A stretch of 64,000 nucleotides of DNA from Amphritea sp. 1_MG-2023. GTDB taxonomy: Bacteria > Pseudomonadota > Gammaproteobacteria > Pseudomonadales > Balneatricaceae. The position numbers were made by a program, and so were the translations under genes. Location: positions 46,436-110,435 of the forward strand of contig NZ_JAUOQE010000011.1 of the NCBI RefSeq assembly GCF_030547545.1, read 5' to 3'. This document shows, one piece after another, positions 27,110 to 36,455 of the stretch; positions within the stretch are counted from its first letter, which is position 1, and every line of letters starts with the position of its first letter. Below the pieces are notes generated by a model. The model made no database searches, was not told the origin of the DNA, and saw nothing but the letters and a program-made list of their open reading frames with translations.

Positions 27110-28012
27110 CTATTGATGCAACTGCTGTAACAGCCATTGCAGTCCTGAATCATTCGCGTACAGCGGATGATGTAGGGTGATCATCTCAATATGAGGCATC
27201 CCCTTGGGGGGCGAGATCAACCTTACCGGTAGCATCTGTGCAAAAAGTAAGGCCATCTCTCGGGGGAGTGTCATCACCGCATCGGTGACGGCAACGATAC
27301 GTGCACCGGCCATATAGTTGACGGTGCGCGCGATCGGCTGACGTTGCTGTTGTTGTGTTGCCAGCCAATGATCTATGTGATCGGCGGTGACGCCAGCCAA
27401 GTCAGAGAACAGTACATGATTTAACTGACAGTATTGTTGTAATGAAAACTGCTGCTCGACTAATGTGTTTTGCTCGGCAACTAGGCAGGCAAAGGGTTCG
27501 ATATGCCATGGTCTACGGATGAGCTGCGGATTAATTTGTTGCCGATTATCCAGCCCTGCGATGAGATCTATCTGTCGGTTTTCCAACTGCTTAAAATTAC
27601 CTCCTTTACCGATCATTTCAATCTGAATACGAATGCCGGGGGCCGATTGCTGTAGTGTCTGCATCAGAGGAGGCAGGGTGATCGCCTCAAAATAGTCGGT
27701 ACTGGCAATGGTAAAGCAGCGTTCTGAATGGGCGGGGTCAAAAGGCTCCGGTGGGCTCAGACTCTGCTCAATCATTCGGATGGCTTGACGGATATCCGGC
27801 AGCATCGATGTGGCACGGGGAGTGAGCTTCAGGCCGTTACCCGCCCGCACTAAGAGAGGGTCATCCAGTTGTTGCCGCAGTCGGTTGAGAGCGTGACTCA
27901 TGGCCGACTGACTGAGGCACATCCGTTCTGCCGCGCGACTGACATGGCATTCGCTCAAGAGTGCCTCAAGTAGCAGCAATAGATTGAGATCAAACTGACG
28001 CAGAGATTTCAT
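27110..28012 (-). CDS. LysR-family regulator, probable regulator of agmatinase
   Basis: 300 residues. The HTH region reads LLLLEALLSECHVSRAAERMCLSQSAMSHALNRLRQQLDDPLLVR, of the NodD/GbuR-like LysR group. It is divergent from the agmatinase gene with a 150-base shared region holding an inverted repeat. In Pseudomonas, ureohydrolase genes such as gbuA have divergent LysR activators, so the same relation is inferred. Confidence 0.87.
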   Translation of the reverse strand: MKSLRQFDLNLLLLLEALLSECHVSRAAERMCLSQSAMSHALNRLRQQLDDPLLVRAGNGLKLTPRATSMLPDIRQAIRMIEQSLSPPEPFDPAHSERCFTIASTDYFEAITLPPLMQTLQQSAPGIRIQIEMIGKGGNFKQLENRQIDLIAGLDNRQQINPQLIRRPWHIEPFACLVAEQNTLVEQQFSLQQYCQLNHVLFSDLAGVTADHIDHWLATQQQQRQPIARTVNYMAGARIVAVTDAVMTLPREMALLFAQMLPVRLISPPKGMPHIEMITLHHPLYANDSGLQWLLQQLHQ

Positions 28013-28064
28013 ATTGACGCTCTAAGGGCCGAGGGCTAATGATGGATGTTTAGTTATTATTTAT

Positions 28065-28091
28065 ATGCATACTATTATTATAACTATGCAT
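28065..28091. promoter_or_regulatory. Candidate LysR operator between the regulator and agmatinase
   Basis: ATGCATA (28065-28071) and TATGCAT (28085-28091) are perfect 7-bp arms 13 bases apart, a LysR-like geometry, in the divergent promoter region. Confidence 0.45.
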
Positions 28092-28162
28092 TTCAATAAT
28101 TATAAGCAGCAGAGTACGCTGTGATCAATAGCTGGAAACTCAATTGTCTGTCGAGGTGAACG

Positions 28163-29104
28163 ATGTCTGATATACCGAATAACGTGGCGAATGCCGACCT
28201 GCCAATCTATGGTTCGTTGGGTATGACGTTTATGGAATTTCCCGTAGTGAGTGATCTGCATCGCAGTGATGCGGAAGTCGTGGTCGCCGGAGTGCCATTC
28301 GATATGGCGACATCAGGGCGCTCGGGGGCGCGTTTCGGGCCCAGCGGTGTACGTCAGGCATCTGCTCAGCTGATTTGGGAGGGCGCGCGTTGGCCGTGGT
28401 CGTTCGCACTGGATGATCATCTGTCGGTGGCGGATTCCGGTAATGTGCTGTTTAAGCATGGTGAGCCACAAACGATGGTGGATAATCTGCAGCAGCATAT
28501 CGGTGCTATTTTGGCGGCCGGTAAGTCATCCCTGACGTTTGGTGGCGATCACTTTATTACCCTGCCGGTCTTGCGGGCTTATGCTCAGCAGCATGGACCG
28601 TTGGCGTTAATCCATTTTGATGCCCATACCGATACCTATTCTGGTGGTACCAAGTATGACCATGGCACGTTGTTTCACCATGCAGTGGAAGAGGGGTTGG
28701 TGGATACGGAACATTCGATTCAGATCGGTATTCGTACCGCCTATGATGTTGCGGGTCATCCGTTTGAGGTATTAGATGCCGCGTGGGTTGGTGATCATGG
28801 CCCACAAGCCATACTGGAACGTATTCATGCACGGGTTGCAGATAAGAAGGCCTATGTGAGTTTTGATATTGATGGACTTGATCCGGCCTATGCGCCAGGC
28901 ACCGGTACGCCGGTATCCGGGGGTATGACGATGGATTGCGCTTTGAAAGTGATTCGTGGTCTGCAGGGATTAAACCTCGTGGGGATGGATGTGGTTGAAG
29001 TGGCGCCGGCTTATGATCACGCCGAAATTACCTCATTAGCGGGGGCTACGTTAGCATTAGAGTACCTCTACGTGCTGGCGAGTAATAAAATGCAAGGGCA
29101 GTAA
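28163..29104 (+). CDS. speB: Agmatinase
   Basis: 313 residues. It carries the three ureohydrolase manganese motifs: GGDHF, HFDAHTDTY and SFDIDGLDPAYAPGTGTP. The residues around them (GVPFDMATSGRSGARFGP, HGTLFHHAVEEGL, GMDVVEVAPAYDHAEIT) follow E. coli SpeB closely. It converts agmatine to putrescine and urea in the cytoplasm. Guanidinobutyrase is a weaker alternative suggested by the divergent LysR gene. It feeds the putrescine genes further along the window. Confidence 0.9.
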   Translation: MSDIPNNVANADLPIYGSLGMTFMEFPVVSDLHRSDAEVVVAGVPFDMATSGRSGARFGPSGVRQASAQLIWEGARWPWSFALDDHLSVADSGNVLFKHGEPQTMVDNLQQHIGAILAAGKSSLTFGGDHFITLPVLRAYAQQHGPLALIHFDAHTDTYSGGTKYDHGTLFHHAVEEGLVDTEHSIQIGIRTAYDVAGHPFEVLDAAWVGDHGPQAILERIHARVADKKAYVSFDIDGLDPAYAPGTGTPVSGGMTMDCALKVIRGLQGLNLVGMDVVEVAPAYDHAEITSLAGATLALEYLYVLASNKMQGQ

Positions 29105-29191
29105 GTACCTTATTGATGGTTAATGACACGAGGCTGCTCGGGTATTGGTCGCCTCGATGTTATGGCCTGTGTACTGCGCGCAAACACGGTG

Positions 29192-30676
29192 TCAGGCTGT
29201 GTTAGGTGAATGGTATCGTGCCATCGTCGTTGTGAGTCGCTCGATTCCTTGATTTATTTGTGCTTCATCGTATCCGGCGAAACCGATCACTAAGCCTGCA
29301 AGAGGCGCTTGTTGATCGTAATAATAGGAGAGTGGGCGGATACCCAGTCCGAGTTTCATGGCGTGTTCGACGATAGCTTGATCATCACTGCCTTGCGGCA
29401 GTAAGAAAACGCTGTGCATGCCGCCATCACTGGGTTCCCATTGCAGCTGATCTGGCAAGCACTGGGCGACGCGTTGACGTAGATAGGTACGGCGGGCCTG
29501 ATAGAGTTTACGCATTCGGCGTAGATGACTGGCAAAGTATCCACGGGACATAAAGTCGGCCAGCGCCAGTTGAGGGAGTGACGCTAAGCCGCCGTCAAGG
29601 AAGCCTCGCATCTGTTTAAAGGGCTCGACGAGCGTGACAGGCAGCACCAGATAAGCGAGTCGAATAGCCGGATGCAGAATGCGGCTAAAGGTGCCTGAGT
29701 AGATGACCGAATGTCCATCGGATAGCCCTTGTAATGCGGTCAAGGGGGGGCCATCAAAGCGGAACTCACTATCGTAATCATCTTCAATAATACAGCTACC
29801 GTGATCGGTGGCCCATTGTAATAGTTGTAGGCGTCGCTCGATGCTGAGAGTGTAGCCCAGTGGAAAATTACGTGATGGAGTGATAAACGCGAGCCGAGCA
29901 TCCCGTTGATCAGTGAGCATTAGATCGCTTCTGCAACCCTGTCGATCGATCGGCATCGAGACTTTAATACCGCCAGCGTTGCTAATAGCCCCGTCGATTC
30001 CGGGGAAGCCTGGGTCTTCGACCAATACTTTATCGCCGCTATTAATCAGCATGGCAAAAGCCAGTTGCATCCCTTGTTGAGAGCCAGAACAGATCATGAT
30101 CTGTTCCATGCTGCAGTGAACCCCTCGGGTGGCGCTGAGGTAACCCGCAATCTCATTGCGCAGGGCGGGTTCGCCCATTAAATGTTGCGCTTGGCTAAAT
30201 TTCATCTGTCGTCCGGCATGGCTAACCGAACGTTGCCAAGCCGGCCAAGGAAACTGATCCAGTGCGGGGATGCCCGGCAACAATAAGTGTTCTCTGTTGT
30301 GCTGATACAGCGGGCGAATCTGTTGTAGCTGAGTGCTCTTAGTCGATAGCCGTATGGGTTGTCTTGAGGGCTGCTGACGACTGTGTTGCTGACGGCGGTG
30401 AGGGGTTAATTGCGCTGAAATATAGCTGCCGTCCCCTTGGCGAGTTTCGATATAGCCCTCGGCTTGCAGCATTTCATAAACTTGTTTAACGGTATTACGC
30501 GAGAGGCTTAGCCACTCCGCCAGCTCTCGGGTTGACGGTAATCGGCTGTCGACTGCTAGTTCGCCACTGAGGATACGCTGCTGCAGATAGTTAAATAGGG
30601 CTCGATAGCGAGGCCGTTGTAACGGGGCTTGCTGCAGAAAAGGGGTAAACAGATTAGATGAGGGCGATCTGTGCAT
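29192..30676 (-). CDS. MocR/PdxR-type regulator (GntR HTH plus aminotransferase domain)
   Basis: 494 residues. An N-terminal GntR winged helix (LQQRILSGELAVDSRLPSTRELAEWLSLSRNTVKQVYEML) is joined to a fold-type-I aminotransferase domain (ICSGSQQGMQLAFAML, IIEDDYDSEFRFDG, YSGTFSRILHPAIRLAYLVLP with the usual PLP-lysine position occupied by Arg in FSRILHP). The domain normally binds PLP as an effector. It is divergent from a pyridoxamine-oxidase-like gene, its likely target. Confidence 0.88.
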   Translation of the reverse strand: MHRSPSSNLFTPFLQQAPLQRPRYRALFNYLQQRILSGELAVDSRLPSTRELAEWLSLSRNTVKQVYEMLQAEGYIETRQGDGSYISAQLTPHRRQQHSRQQPSRQPIRLSTKSTQLQQIRPLYQHNREHLLLPGIPALDQFPWPAWQRSVSHAGRQMKFSQAQHLMGEPALRNEIAGYLSATRGVHCSMEQIMICSGSQQGMQLAFAMLINSGDKVLVEDPGFPGIDGAISNAGGIKVSMPIDRQGCRSDLMLTDQRDARLAFITPSRNFPLGYTLSIERRLQLLQWATDHGSCIIEDDYDSEFRFDGPPLTALQGLSDGHSVIYSGTFSRILHPAIRLAYLVLPVTLVEPFKQMRGFLDGGLASLPQLALADFMSRGYFASHLRRMRKLYQARRTYLRQRVAQCLPDQLQWEPSDGGMHSVFLLPQGSDDQAIVEHAMKLGLGIRPLSYYYDQQAPLAGLVIGFAGYDEAQINQGIERLTTTMARYHSPNTA

Positions 30677-30680
30677 ATTG

Positions 30681-30719
30681 GGTCTTAATAAATGTTATAA
30701 ATTGGATCTTATTAAGGCC
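30681..30719. promoter_or_regulatory. Candidate MocR operator
   Basis: GGTCTTAATAA (30681-30691) is an almost perfect inverse of TTATTAAGGCC (30709-30719); GGATCTTATTAA also forms a partial direct repeat. It sits between the MocR gene and its divergent partner. Confidence 0.5.
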
Positions 30720-30775
30720 CACTATAGCGATTATGCTTATCGCTTAACATACTTAAATGAGTCTAAGGATTAATC

Positions 30776-31372
30776 ATGAGTGACGTTGCAGTAACCGAAC
30801 GGAGCCGTGTCCGGCGTGGCCGAAAAATAGCCAGCTATGACCGTGAGACTATCTATCATATTCTTGATGAAGCGTGGGTTTGTCATATCGGTGTTAGCGT
30901 TGCCGATGAAGCGATAGTGCAACCGACCTCGCATTGGCGCATAGGCGATGAATTATTTATTCACGGATCAGTAAAAAATGCCTTGTTTCAACAGGTACTC
31001 AAGGGACAAACGGCTTGTATTTCGCTCTGCATTTTGGATGGCTTAGTGTTTGCGCGTTCGGCCTATCATCACTCTGTCAACTTCCGCTCGGTGGTGTTGT
31101 ATGGCAAAGGGCGATTGGTTGAAGCGCCGAACGAGAAGCGCGCGGCGCTGAATACGATGTTAGAGAAATATAGCCTGGGGCGTTCATCGGAAGCGCGGCC
31201 AGCCAACGACACCGAAATGAAAGTCACGGCGGTATTTGCCTTTCCAATTGAAGAGGTGTCTGCCAAGATCCGTACAGGTGGCCCGAATGAAGAGCCAGAA
31301 GATCGTGCGTTAGATGTGTGGGCCGGAGTGAAGCCTGTCAGCATCGAGGTGGGTGAGTTGATTGCTGACTAA
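30776..31372 (+). CDS. Pyridoxamine 5'-phosphate oxidase-like flavin-binding protein
   Basis: 198 residues. RGRKIASYDRETIYHILDEAWVCHIGVS, PTSHWRIGDELFIHGSVKNALF and FRSVVLYGKGRLVE fit the split-barrel FMN-binding family annotated as pyridoxamine-phosphate-oxidase related. True PdxH activity is not implied. It is divergent from the MocR regulator, a frequent pairing. Function probably in vitamin B6 or flavin-linked detoxification. Confidence 0.8.
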   Translation: MSDVAVTERSRVRRGRKIASYDRETIYHILDEAWVCHIGVSVADEAIVQPTSHWRIGDELFIHGSVKNALFQQVLKGQTACISLCILDGLVFARSAYHHSVNFRSVVLYGKGRLVEAPNEKRAALNTMLEKYSLGRSSEARPANDTEMKVTAVFAFPIEEVSAKIRTGGPNEEPEDRALDVWAGVKPVSIEVGELIAD

Positions 31373-31406
31373 TATCGATTATAGCCAGGGCAGGCGATAA
31401 TTGGAT

Positions 31407-32012
31407 TTAGGCAACCCGATGCTTGCTGGTGTTAATGATACGGCAGAAGTGTTTGAGTAAGTAAGGGTCATGCTTAGCGCCAGACTCACGCTGGATCTGC
31501 GTGATGATATCCGCATGACTCCGGCCTCGATGATAGGGGCGAGTGAAGGCCATAGCATCATAACTATCAACGATACTGATAATACGTGCACCAATCGGTA
31601 TCGCTTCACCGGCGATTCGATCGGGATAGCCTTGACCATCATAGTGTTCATGGTGATGGCGAATAATCTGGCCGGTTTCTGCTGCGCCTTCTAATTCCGT
31701 AGAGCGTACAATTTGTTCGCCGATCTCTGGGTGACGTACCATGACTGTCCAATCTTGGTGATCGAGTTTGGTCGGCTTCATGAGTATATGATCGGGAATG
31801 CCGATTTTACCGATATCGTGGAATTTAGCACTGATTCTCAGTGCGGCCAGTTGTTTCACGTTTAAGCCAACTGCTTTACCTAATTCGGCGGCTAGCGTTT
31901 GTACACGGGTAGAGTGTTCCAGTGTGGACGGATCACGAAAGCCGAGCGCGATGGCGAGGGCTTTGGTGCGCTGTTCTAGGATTTGAAATACTTCTTGGTC
32001 AGACGAGCTCAT
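31407..32012 (-). CDS. HD-GYP domain phosphohydrolase
   Basis: 201 residues. Complete HD-GYP signature: His33, H65-D66 (KFHDIGKIGIPDHIL), HPEIG at 94, HHHEHYDGQGYP at about 119-130, then RIISIVDSYDAM. Such domains hydrolyse c-di-GMP or pGpG. No sensor domain is attached. AGGAGT lies just before the ATG. It is the second of three c-di-GMP-related genes in the window. Confidence 0.88.
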   Translation of the reverse strand: MSSSDQEVFQILEQRTKALAIALGFRDPSTLEHSTRVQTLAAELGKAVGLNVKQLAALRISAKFHDIGKIGIPDHILMKPTKLDHQDWTVMVRHPEIGEQIVRSTELEGAAETGQIIRHHHEHYDGQGYPDRIAGEAIPIGARIISIVDSYDAMAFTRPYHRGRSHADIITQIQRESGAKHDPYLLKHFCRIINTSKHRVA

Positions 32013-32159
32013 ACAGACTCCTATCCCTGATCCCTGTCAAAAGAGCGTTTATACTTAAAGTGATAAAGCCGTGCTATCGAGAGACAGGGTTGCTTTAACT
32101 CCGTGACGCTGATAATAACGCGCTTTGTAAATAAAGTGCAACAAAAGGACGTGCTACAA

Positions 32160-32600
32160 ATGAGATGCGCATGGTTGGTTTTAAGTTTACTATGGCTCAG
32201 TGGTTGCGCATCGACAGGGGCGAAGTTTGCTTCAGAGAATTATATTCTGGATCTCGAGCGGCAGCGTTACTGTATTGAAGGACGCGCAGACTGTCGTTCT
32301 TTATCATTGATTCAACCCTCGTTTCGCGAAGCGTGGATCGCCAACGCCTTTGCGATGCCGAAACAATATTATAGCTGGACAGCCAGCGAGCTGGCCGCGT
32401 TGCTATTAAATCCGCCGGATAAGGATTATCAGCCGAAGCTACTGAGTGCGAAGCAATACCGATTACCGCCGACGTTTGCCACGCATATGGTTTGGGATGT
32501 GCTGGCGCTGGAGTATTACACGCTTTATGGTGATGATAATGGTATTCAGGCAATACAGAAGCACCCGCCACAAGCTCGTCGATTTTTAATCCATCAGTAA
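32160..32600 (+). CDS. Hypothetical lipoprotein
   Basis: 146 residues from the ATG at 32160, chosen because it gives a lipoprotein signal with lipobox LSGC (Cys16) and is preceded by AAAGGA; a longer start at 32103 would bury it. The mature part (ENYILDLERQRYCIEGRADCRSL, RLPPTFATHMVWDVLALEYYTLYGD) has two further cysteines. No family recognised. Confidence 0.7.
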   Translation: MRCAWLVLSLLWLSGCASTGAKFASENYILDLERQRYCIEGRADCRSLSLIQPSFREAWIANAFAMPKQYYSWTASELAALLLNPPDKDYQPKLLSAKQYRLPPTFATHMVWDVLALEYYTLYGDDNGIQAIQKHPPQARRFLIHQ

Positions 32601-32709
32601 GGCTCGGCCTTGACATCAGCGTTATAGCGTCGGCCGCTATTCAGCGGGCTGACGAGCTCAGTCAACAGGCATGTTACACCTTAGGTTATCAACGGGTGAT
32701 TAAAAAAGC

Positions 32710-33330
32710 TTAACCTAAGGCCAGCCAGATACCGACGGCGATCATCAATGAGCCAGCGATACGATTCATCAACTTTACATTACTGCGATTTAGTAACAGG
32801 TGACGCATCGCCTTACCGCCGCTGGCATAGATGAGTAGACAGCTGAACTCTATTAATAGAATCACCGCTATTAACAAGGTGAGTTGCGGTGCCAGGGGTT
32901 GACGCTGATCTAAAAAAGGAGGCAACAAGGTGACGAAAAAGGCCCAGCCTTTGGGGTTGGCGATCGCAGTAATAAAACCGTTGAGCGCCAGTTGTAGTTT
33001 GCCCTGTTGTTTTATGGCTGCGCCGGGCTCTTGCATGACCAGCTTGCCTTTGGATTGCCACATTTGCCAACCGAGCCAGCCGAGATAAGCGCCGCCACCG
33101 AGCTTTAGGAAGATAAACGCTTGAGGAAACTGTAGCATCAGCGCGGCGACACCGGCCGCGGCTGCCGCTGCAACGAGGCCGACACCGATAAGCTCTCCCC
33201 ACATCATATGCAGGCTTCGCCGGACGCCAATCGACATCCCTAAGCTCAGTGCCAGCGTCATACACATACCGGGTGTAATCGACACAAAGAAAAACGTAGG
33301 TATAAACAGCGATAGAAGAGTAACCGACAT
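32710..33330 (-). CDS. LysE/RhtB-family amino acid exporter
   Basis: 206 residues from the ATG at 33330 (a longer start at 33348 is possible). PTFFFVSITPGMCMTLALSLGMSIGVRRS, GGAYLGWLGWQMW and ANPKGWAFFVTLLPPFLD are the standard RhtB/LysE segments in about six membrane helices. Exports an amino acid or derivative; substrate unassigned. It stands alone. Confidence 0.87.
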   Translation of the reverse strand: MSVTLLSLFIPTFFFVSITPGMCMTLALSLGMSIGVRRSLHMMWGELIGVGLVAAAAAAGVAALMLQFPQAFIFLKLGGGAYLGWLGWQMWQSKGKLVMQEPGAAIKQQGKLQLALNGFITAIANPKGWAFFVTLLPPFLDQRQPLAPQLTLLIAVILLIEFSCLLIYASGGKAMRHLLLNRSNVKLMNRIAGSLMIAVGIWLALG

Positions 33331-33383
33331 CCGTGCCTCTGCGTGCAAGAGTGAAGGCGAGATTCTACCCGCTGTTGCTCGAA

Positions 33384-33418
33384 TAAAAAAGGGCCATACA
33401 GGGGATACTGTATGGCCC
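33384..33418 (-). terminator. Intrinsic terminator of the TorF-type porin gene
   Basis: GGGCCATACAG (33391-33401) pairs with CTGTATGGCCC (33408-33418); on the minus strand the stem runs into TTTTTTATTCG. Confidence 0.88.
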
Positions 33419-33486
33419 TAATGATTAGACTTGAGAAGGGTATCAGGCCTAATCATGTGAGTCTGATTGACTCGTCGGTTTACACC

Positions 33487-34152
33487 TTAGAAAGTACGTG
33501 AAACCGTGAAGACAACCGTATCATCGTCGTAATCATCGGTTTTTGCCCCTTTGATATCGTTTGTCAGGTAAGCCACGGATAGATCAAGGCCCGCCGCGTC
33601 GCCGGATAAACCGATAGAGTAATCTTCATAATCGTTGCTGTAGGCATCACCAAAGGAGTGGCCTGCGTGCAGATCAAGCGACACAGCATCGTTGATACCA
33701 TAGCTATAATCGACGCCTAGGTAGTGAGACTCGTCACCTGAATTGGCGTAGTCATCAGCAAATGCATAGCTGAAAGCGAAGTCGCCATAGTACAGGCTAG
33801 TGATTAACTCTAGGTAATCATAGCTTTCGCCGCTATAACCGGAGTAGGTGTAGTAGGCGGCCATCACATCATAAGACAGAGCATCGTTGATATCGTTGCC
33901 GTAACCAACATAGTAATCGATCTCTAAGTTGGCATCATCATCAAAATCAACATTACTGCCCCAAATACCCGCATAAACGCCGTTATCAAACCCAACATCT
34001 AAGCTGCCTTGTACTGCAGGATCCCCCATTGTTTGTGACAGACCATGAAAACGATAATCATTGGTGAATGACACAGTGCCTGATACATCAGCCGCTTGTA
34101 CCGCGGTGCTTAGCGTCATCGCGGTGACTAGGCCGGTAAAAATCTTCTTCAT
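33487..34152 (-). CDS. TorF family putative porin
   Basis: 221 residues with a signal peptide (KKIFTGLVTAMTLSTAVQA). The mature N-terminus DVSGTVSFTNDYRFHGLSQTMGDPAVQGSLDVGF and the terminal Phe (VFTVSRTF) fit the TIGR02001/TorF outer-membrane beta-barrel group. The barrel is rich in Asp and Tyr, which would favour cationic solutes. It is divergent from the PuuC-like gene across a region with repeated TAYCCCC motifs, suggesting co-regulation and perhaps amine uptake. Confidence 0.8.
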   Translation of the reverse strand: MKKIFTGLVTAMTLSTAVQAADVSGTVSFTNDYRFHGLSQTMGDPAVQGSLDVGFDNGVYAGIWGSNVDFDDDANLEIDYYVGYGNDINDALSYDVMAAYYTYSGYSGESYDYLELITSLYYGDFAFSYAFADDYANSGDESHYLGVDYSYGINDAVSLDLHAGHSFGDAYSNDYEDYSIGLSGDAAGLDLSVAYLTNDIKGAKTDDYDDDTVVFTVSRTF

Positions 34153-34212
34153 CGGAAATACCTGTGCTTTTTTTATGGCCCTTGATTATCAGGAATATTA
34201 GCGGTTAAAGGA

Positions 34213-34294
34213 TATCCCCCTAAGTGCATACCTATTACGAGGTATATAGGGAGTATCGAATTTGAATATCGGCATTGCTACCCCCTAGGGCATA
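34213..34294. promoter_or_regulatory. Cluster of three TAYCCCC-type motifs between porin and aldehyde dehydrogenase genes
   Basis: TATCCCCCTAAGTGCATA (34213-34230), GGTATATAGGGAGTA (34241-34255, inverse orientation) and TACCCCCTAGGGCATA (34279-34294). Related to 21081-21098 and 50403-50418. The regulator is unknown; the two LuxR-type proteins of the window are candidates. The remainder of 34153-34534 shows no gene. Confidence 0.5.
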
Positions 34295-34534
34295 TAGCCG
34301 CCAATAGTCTTGGCTGCTTATACTGACGGATATTAAGTTTAGGCGCTGTGTTTAACCGGCTAATACATCTTCTTATCGATTGGAATTAAGTTGCTGTTTA
34401 AACCATTGTGCGCTGAGTAAAGGTTGGGCTTGTACTGATTGAGAGCCTGAAAACTGAGCCGGGATAAACGTCCGGCGATAACAGAGTGACGTGTTGACGG
34501 CTGTCGTGAACAGAGAGTGTGGAGAACAAAACCA

Positions 34535-36019
34535 ATGAAAAGCTATTCGGAATGGCAAGCGCTGAGTAAAACGTTGACATTGCATCATCAGGCTTATATT
34601 GATGGTCAGTTTCAGTCTGCCGTCAGTGGTGAAACATTTCCCTGTATTAACCCGGCAACTGAAAACGTGCTGGTCAATGTGGCGAGTTGTGATGAAGCCG
34701 ATGTAAATCTCGCCGTGAAGGCCGCTCGTGACGTGTTTCGTCGCGGCGCTTGGTCTGAACTGCACCCGCGAGAGCGTAAACAAGCGATGTTGCGCTGGGC
34801 CGACCTGATTGAGCAGCATCAGGATGAGTTTGCCTTACTCGACACCTTAGATATGGGGAAGTCGATCTCGGAGATGGTGAATATTGATGTGCCTGATGCG
34901 ATTGATTGTATTCGTTGGACAGCCGAAAGCATTGATAAAGTCTATGGTGAGATCGCGCCAACAGGTCATGATACGTTAGCCATGATTCATCATCAGCCAG
35001 TGGGAGTCGTGGGTGCTATCACGCCTTGGAACTATCCACTATTGATGGTGAGCTGGAAGATAGCACCCGCCTTAGCCGCCGGTAATTCGGTGGTACTCAA
35101 ACCATCGGAGAAGTCCCCGTTAAGTGCCCTGCGTCTAGCAGAACTGGCCGTTGAAGCGGGCATTCCTGCGGGTGTTTTGAATGTGTTGCCGGGCTTTGGT
35201 CATACCGCAGGTAAAGCCTTGGCGTTACATATGGATGTTAATGTTTTGGCATTTACGGGCTCTACCCACGTGGCGGGTATGTTGATGGGTTATGCCGGTG
35301 AATCCAATATGAAGCGAGTGTGGTTGGAAGCCGGCGGTAAATCGCCGAACTTGGTGTTTGCCGATGCGGATATTAAAGCCGCAGCAGCGGCCTCGGCAGC
35401 AGCGATCTTCTGTAATCAGGGTGAGGTGTGTATCGCCTGTTCTCGTTTGTATGTCGATAAAAGCATTAAAGATGAGTTTGTCGCGGCCTTGGTGGAAGCG
35501 GCGAGTCAGTTTCAGCCGGGTGATCCGCTTGACCCAGCCACCACGATGGGACCCATGGTCGATGGCACTCAGTTGGCAACGGTAGCGCGTTATATTCGTT
35601 CCGCTCAAGAAGAGGGCGGTCAGATTATTATGGGGGGCGTGCCTGACTATCAAGAGGGTCAAGGATTCTTTGCTAAGCCGACCATTGTCGATGGTGCTCA
35701 CAACGATATGACCTTTGTTAAAGAGGAGATCTTTGGACCGGTGTTAGCGGTCTGTGAGTTTGACTCAGAGGAACAAGCGATCGCATTGGCGAATGATTCT
35801 GTCTATGGCCTAGGTGCGGCCGTGTGGACACAAAATCTGTCCCGCGCTCATCGCGTTAGTCGTAAAATCGAGAGCGGCATGGTGTGGGTGAACACCTGGG
35901 GAGAGGGCGATTCTACAGTGCCATTTGGTGGCGTTAAGGCCTCGGGTAATGGACGTGATAAGTCACTACATGCGTTAGAAAAATACACCGATATTAAGAA
36001 TGTTTTGATCCGCTTATAA
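34535..36019 (+). CDS. puuC: Gamma-glutamyl-gamma-aminobutyraldehyde dehydrogenase (PuuC/KauB-like)
   Basis: 494 residues from the ATG at 34535; GGAGA lies upstream and a GTG at 34517 is an alternative. NAD-aldehyde dehydrogenase motifs include ITPWNYPLLMVSWKIAPALAAG, FTGSTHVAG, the catalytic glutamate in LEAGGKSPN and cysteine in GEVCIA, and EEIFGPVLAV. The whole chain follows E. coli PuuC closely (KRVWLEAGGKSPNLVFAD, NGRDKSLHALEKYT). It oxidises gamma-glutamyl-aminobutyraldehyde or aminobutyraldehyde made from putrescine. It is 12 kb from the main polyamine cluster. Confidence 0.88.
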   Translation: MKSYSEWQALSKTLTLHHQAYIDGQFQSAVSGETFPCINPATENVLVNVASCDEADVNLAVKAARDVFRRGAWSELHPRERKQAMLRWADLIEQHQDEFALLDTLDMGKSISEMVNIDVPDAIDCIRWTAESIDKVYGEIAPTGHDTLAMIHHQPVGVVGAITPWNYPLLMVSWKIAPALAAGNSVVLKPSEKSPLSALRLAELAVEAGIPAGVLNVLPGFGHTAGKALALHMDVNVLAFTGSTHVAGMLMGYAGESNMKRVWLEAGGKSPNLVFADADIKAAAAASAAAIFCNQGEVCIACSRLYVDKSIKDEFVAALVEAASQFQPGDPLDPATTMGPMVDGTQLATVARYIRSAQEEGGQIIMGGVPDYQEGQGFFAKPTIVDGAHNDMTFVKEEIFGPVLAVCEFDSEEQAIALANDSVYGLGAAVWTQNLSRAHRVSRKIESGMVWVNTWGEGDSTVPFGGVKASGNGRDKSLHALEKYTDIKNVLIRL

Positions 36020-36086
36020 CGAGCAGTCTGAAGCGTAATGACGTGTCATTGATCAGTTTATGGTTAGCTGCAATTTAATTCACAAG

Positions 36087-36113
36087 GGCCGATGTTAACG
36101 CATCGGCCTTTTT
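36087..36113 (+). terminator. Intrinsic terminator of the PuuC-like gene
   Basis: GGCCGATG (36087-36094), loop TTAACG, CATCGGCC (36101-36108), then TTTTT. The following 36114-36455 shows no gene and should hold the promoter of the activator at 36456. Confidence 0.87.
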
Positions 36114-36455
36114 GGGTTTTGATGTCGTTATTGGTCTTTTTAATTGCCAATGATGAGTCATTAAGAGATTAACTTTTTGCAGTATGTGGACTGTTTCGTT
36201 GAATATGCTAGGTTTTCTTTTTTTGAGTAGGTTAGAATTATCGTTTGATTTGCCGGGCCGTCAGTGGTCAAACGGTGAACAGCGCGGGTGTGAAGGCTTC
36301 AATACTCGACCGATTTTAATCATAATCGGAGCGAGTACTTAACCCTCTGTTATTTCGCTATCACTCCGTAGAGCGCAATCGTGATATGCCGATACTCACG
36401 CTGTTTAAGCGTGCGTCTGTGGCTAAGTCTTCTTATTTTTGAATGAGCTAAATTG

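Noticed and set aside
32679..32720. 10-bp inverted repeat CCTTAGGTTA/TAACCTAAGG overlapping the LysE-type stop
   Set aside because: No T-run follows on the minus strand and the loop is long; not called as a terminator.
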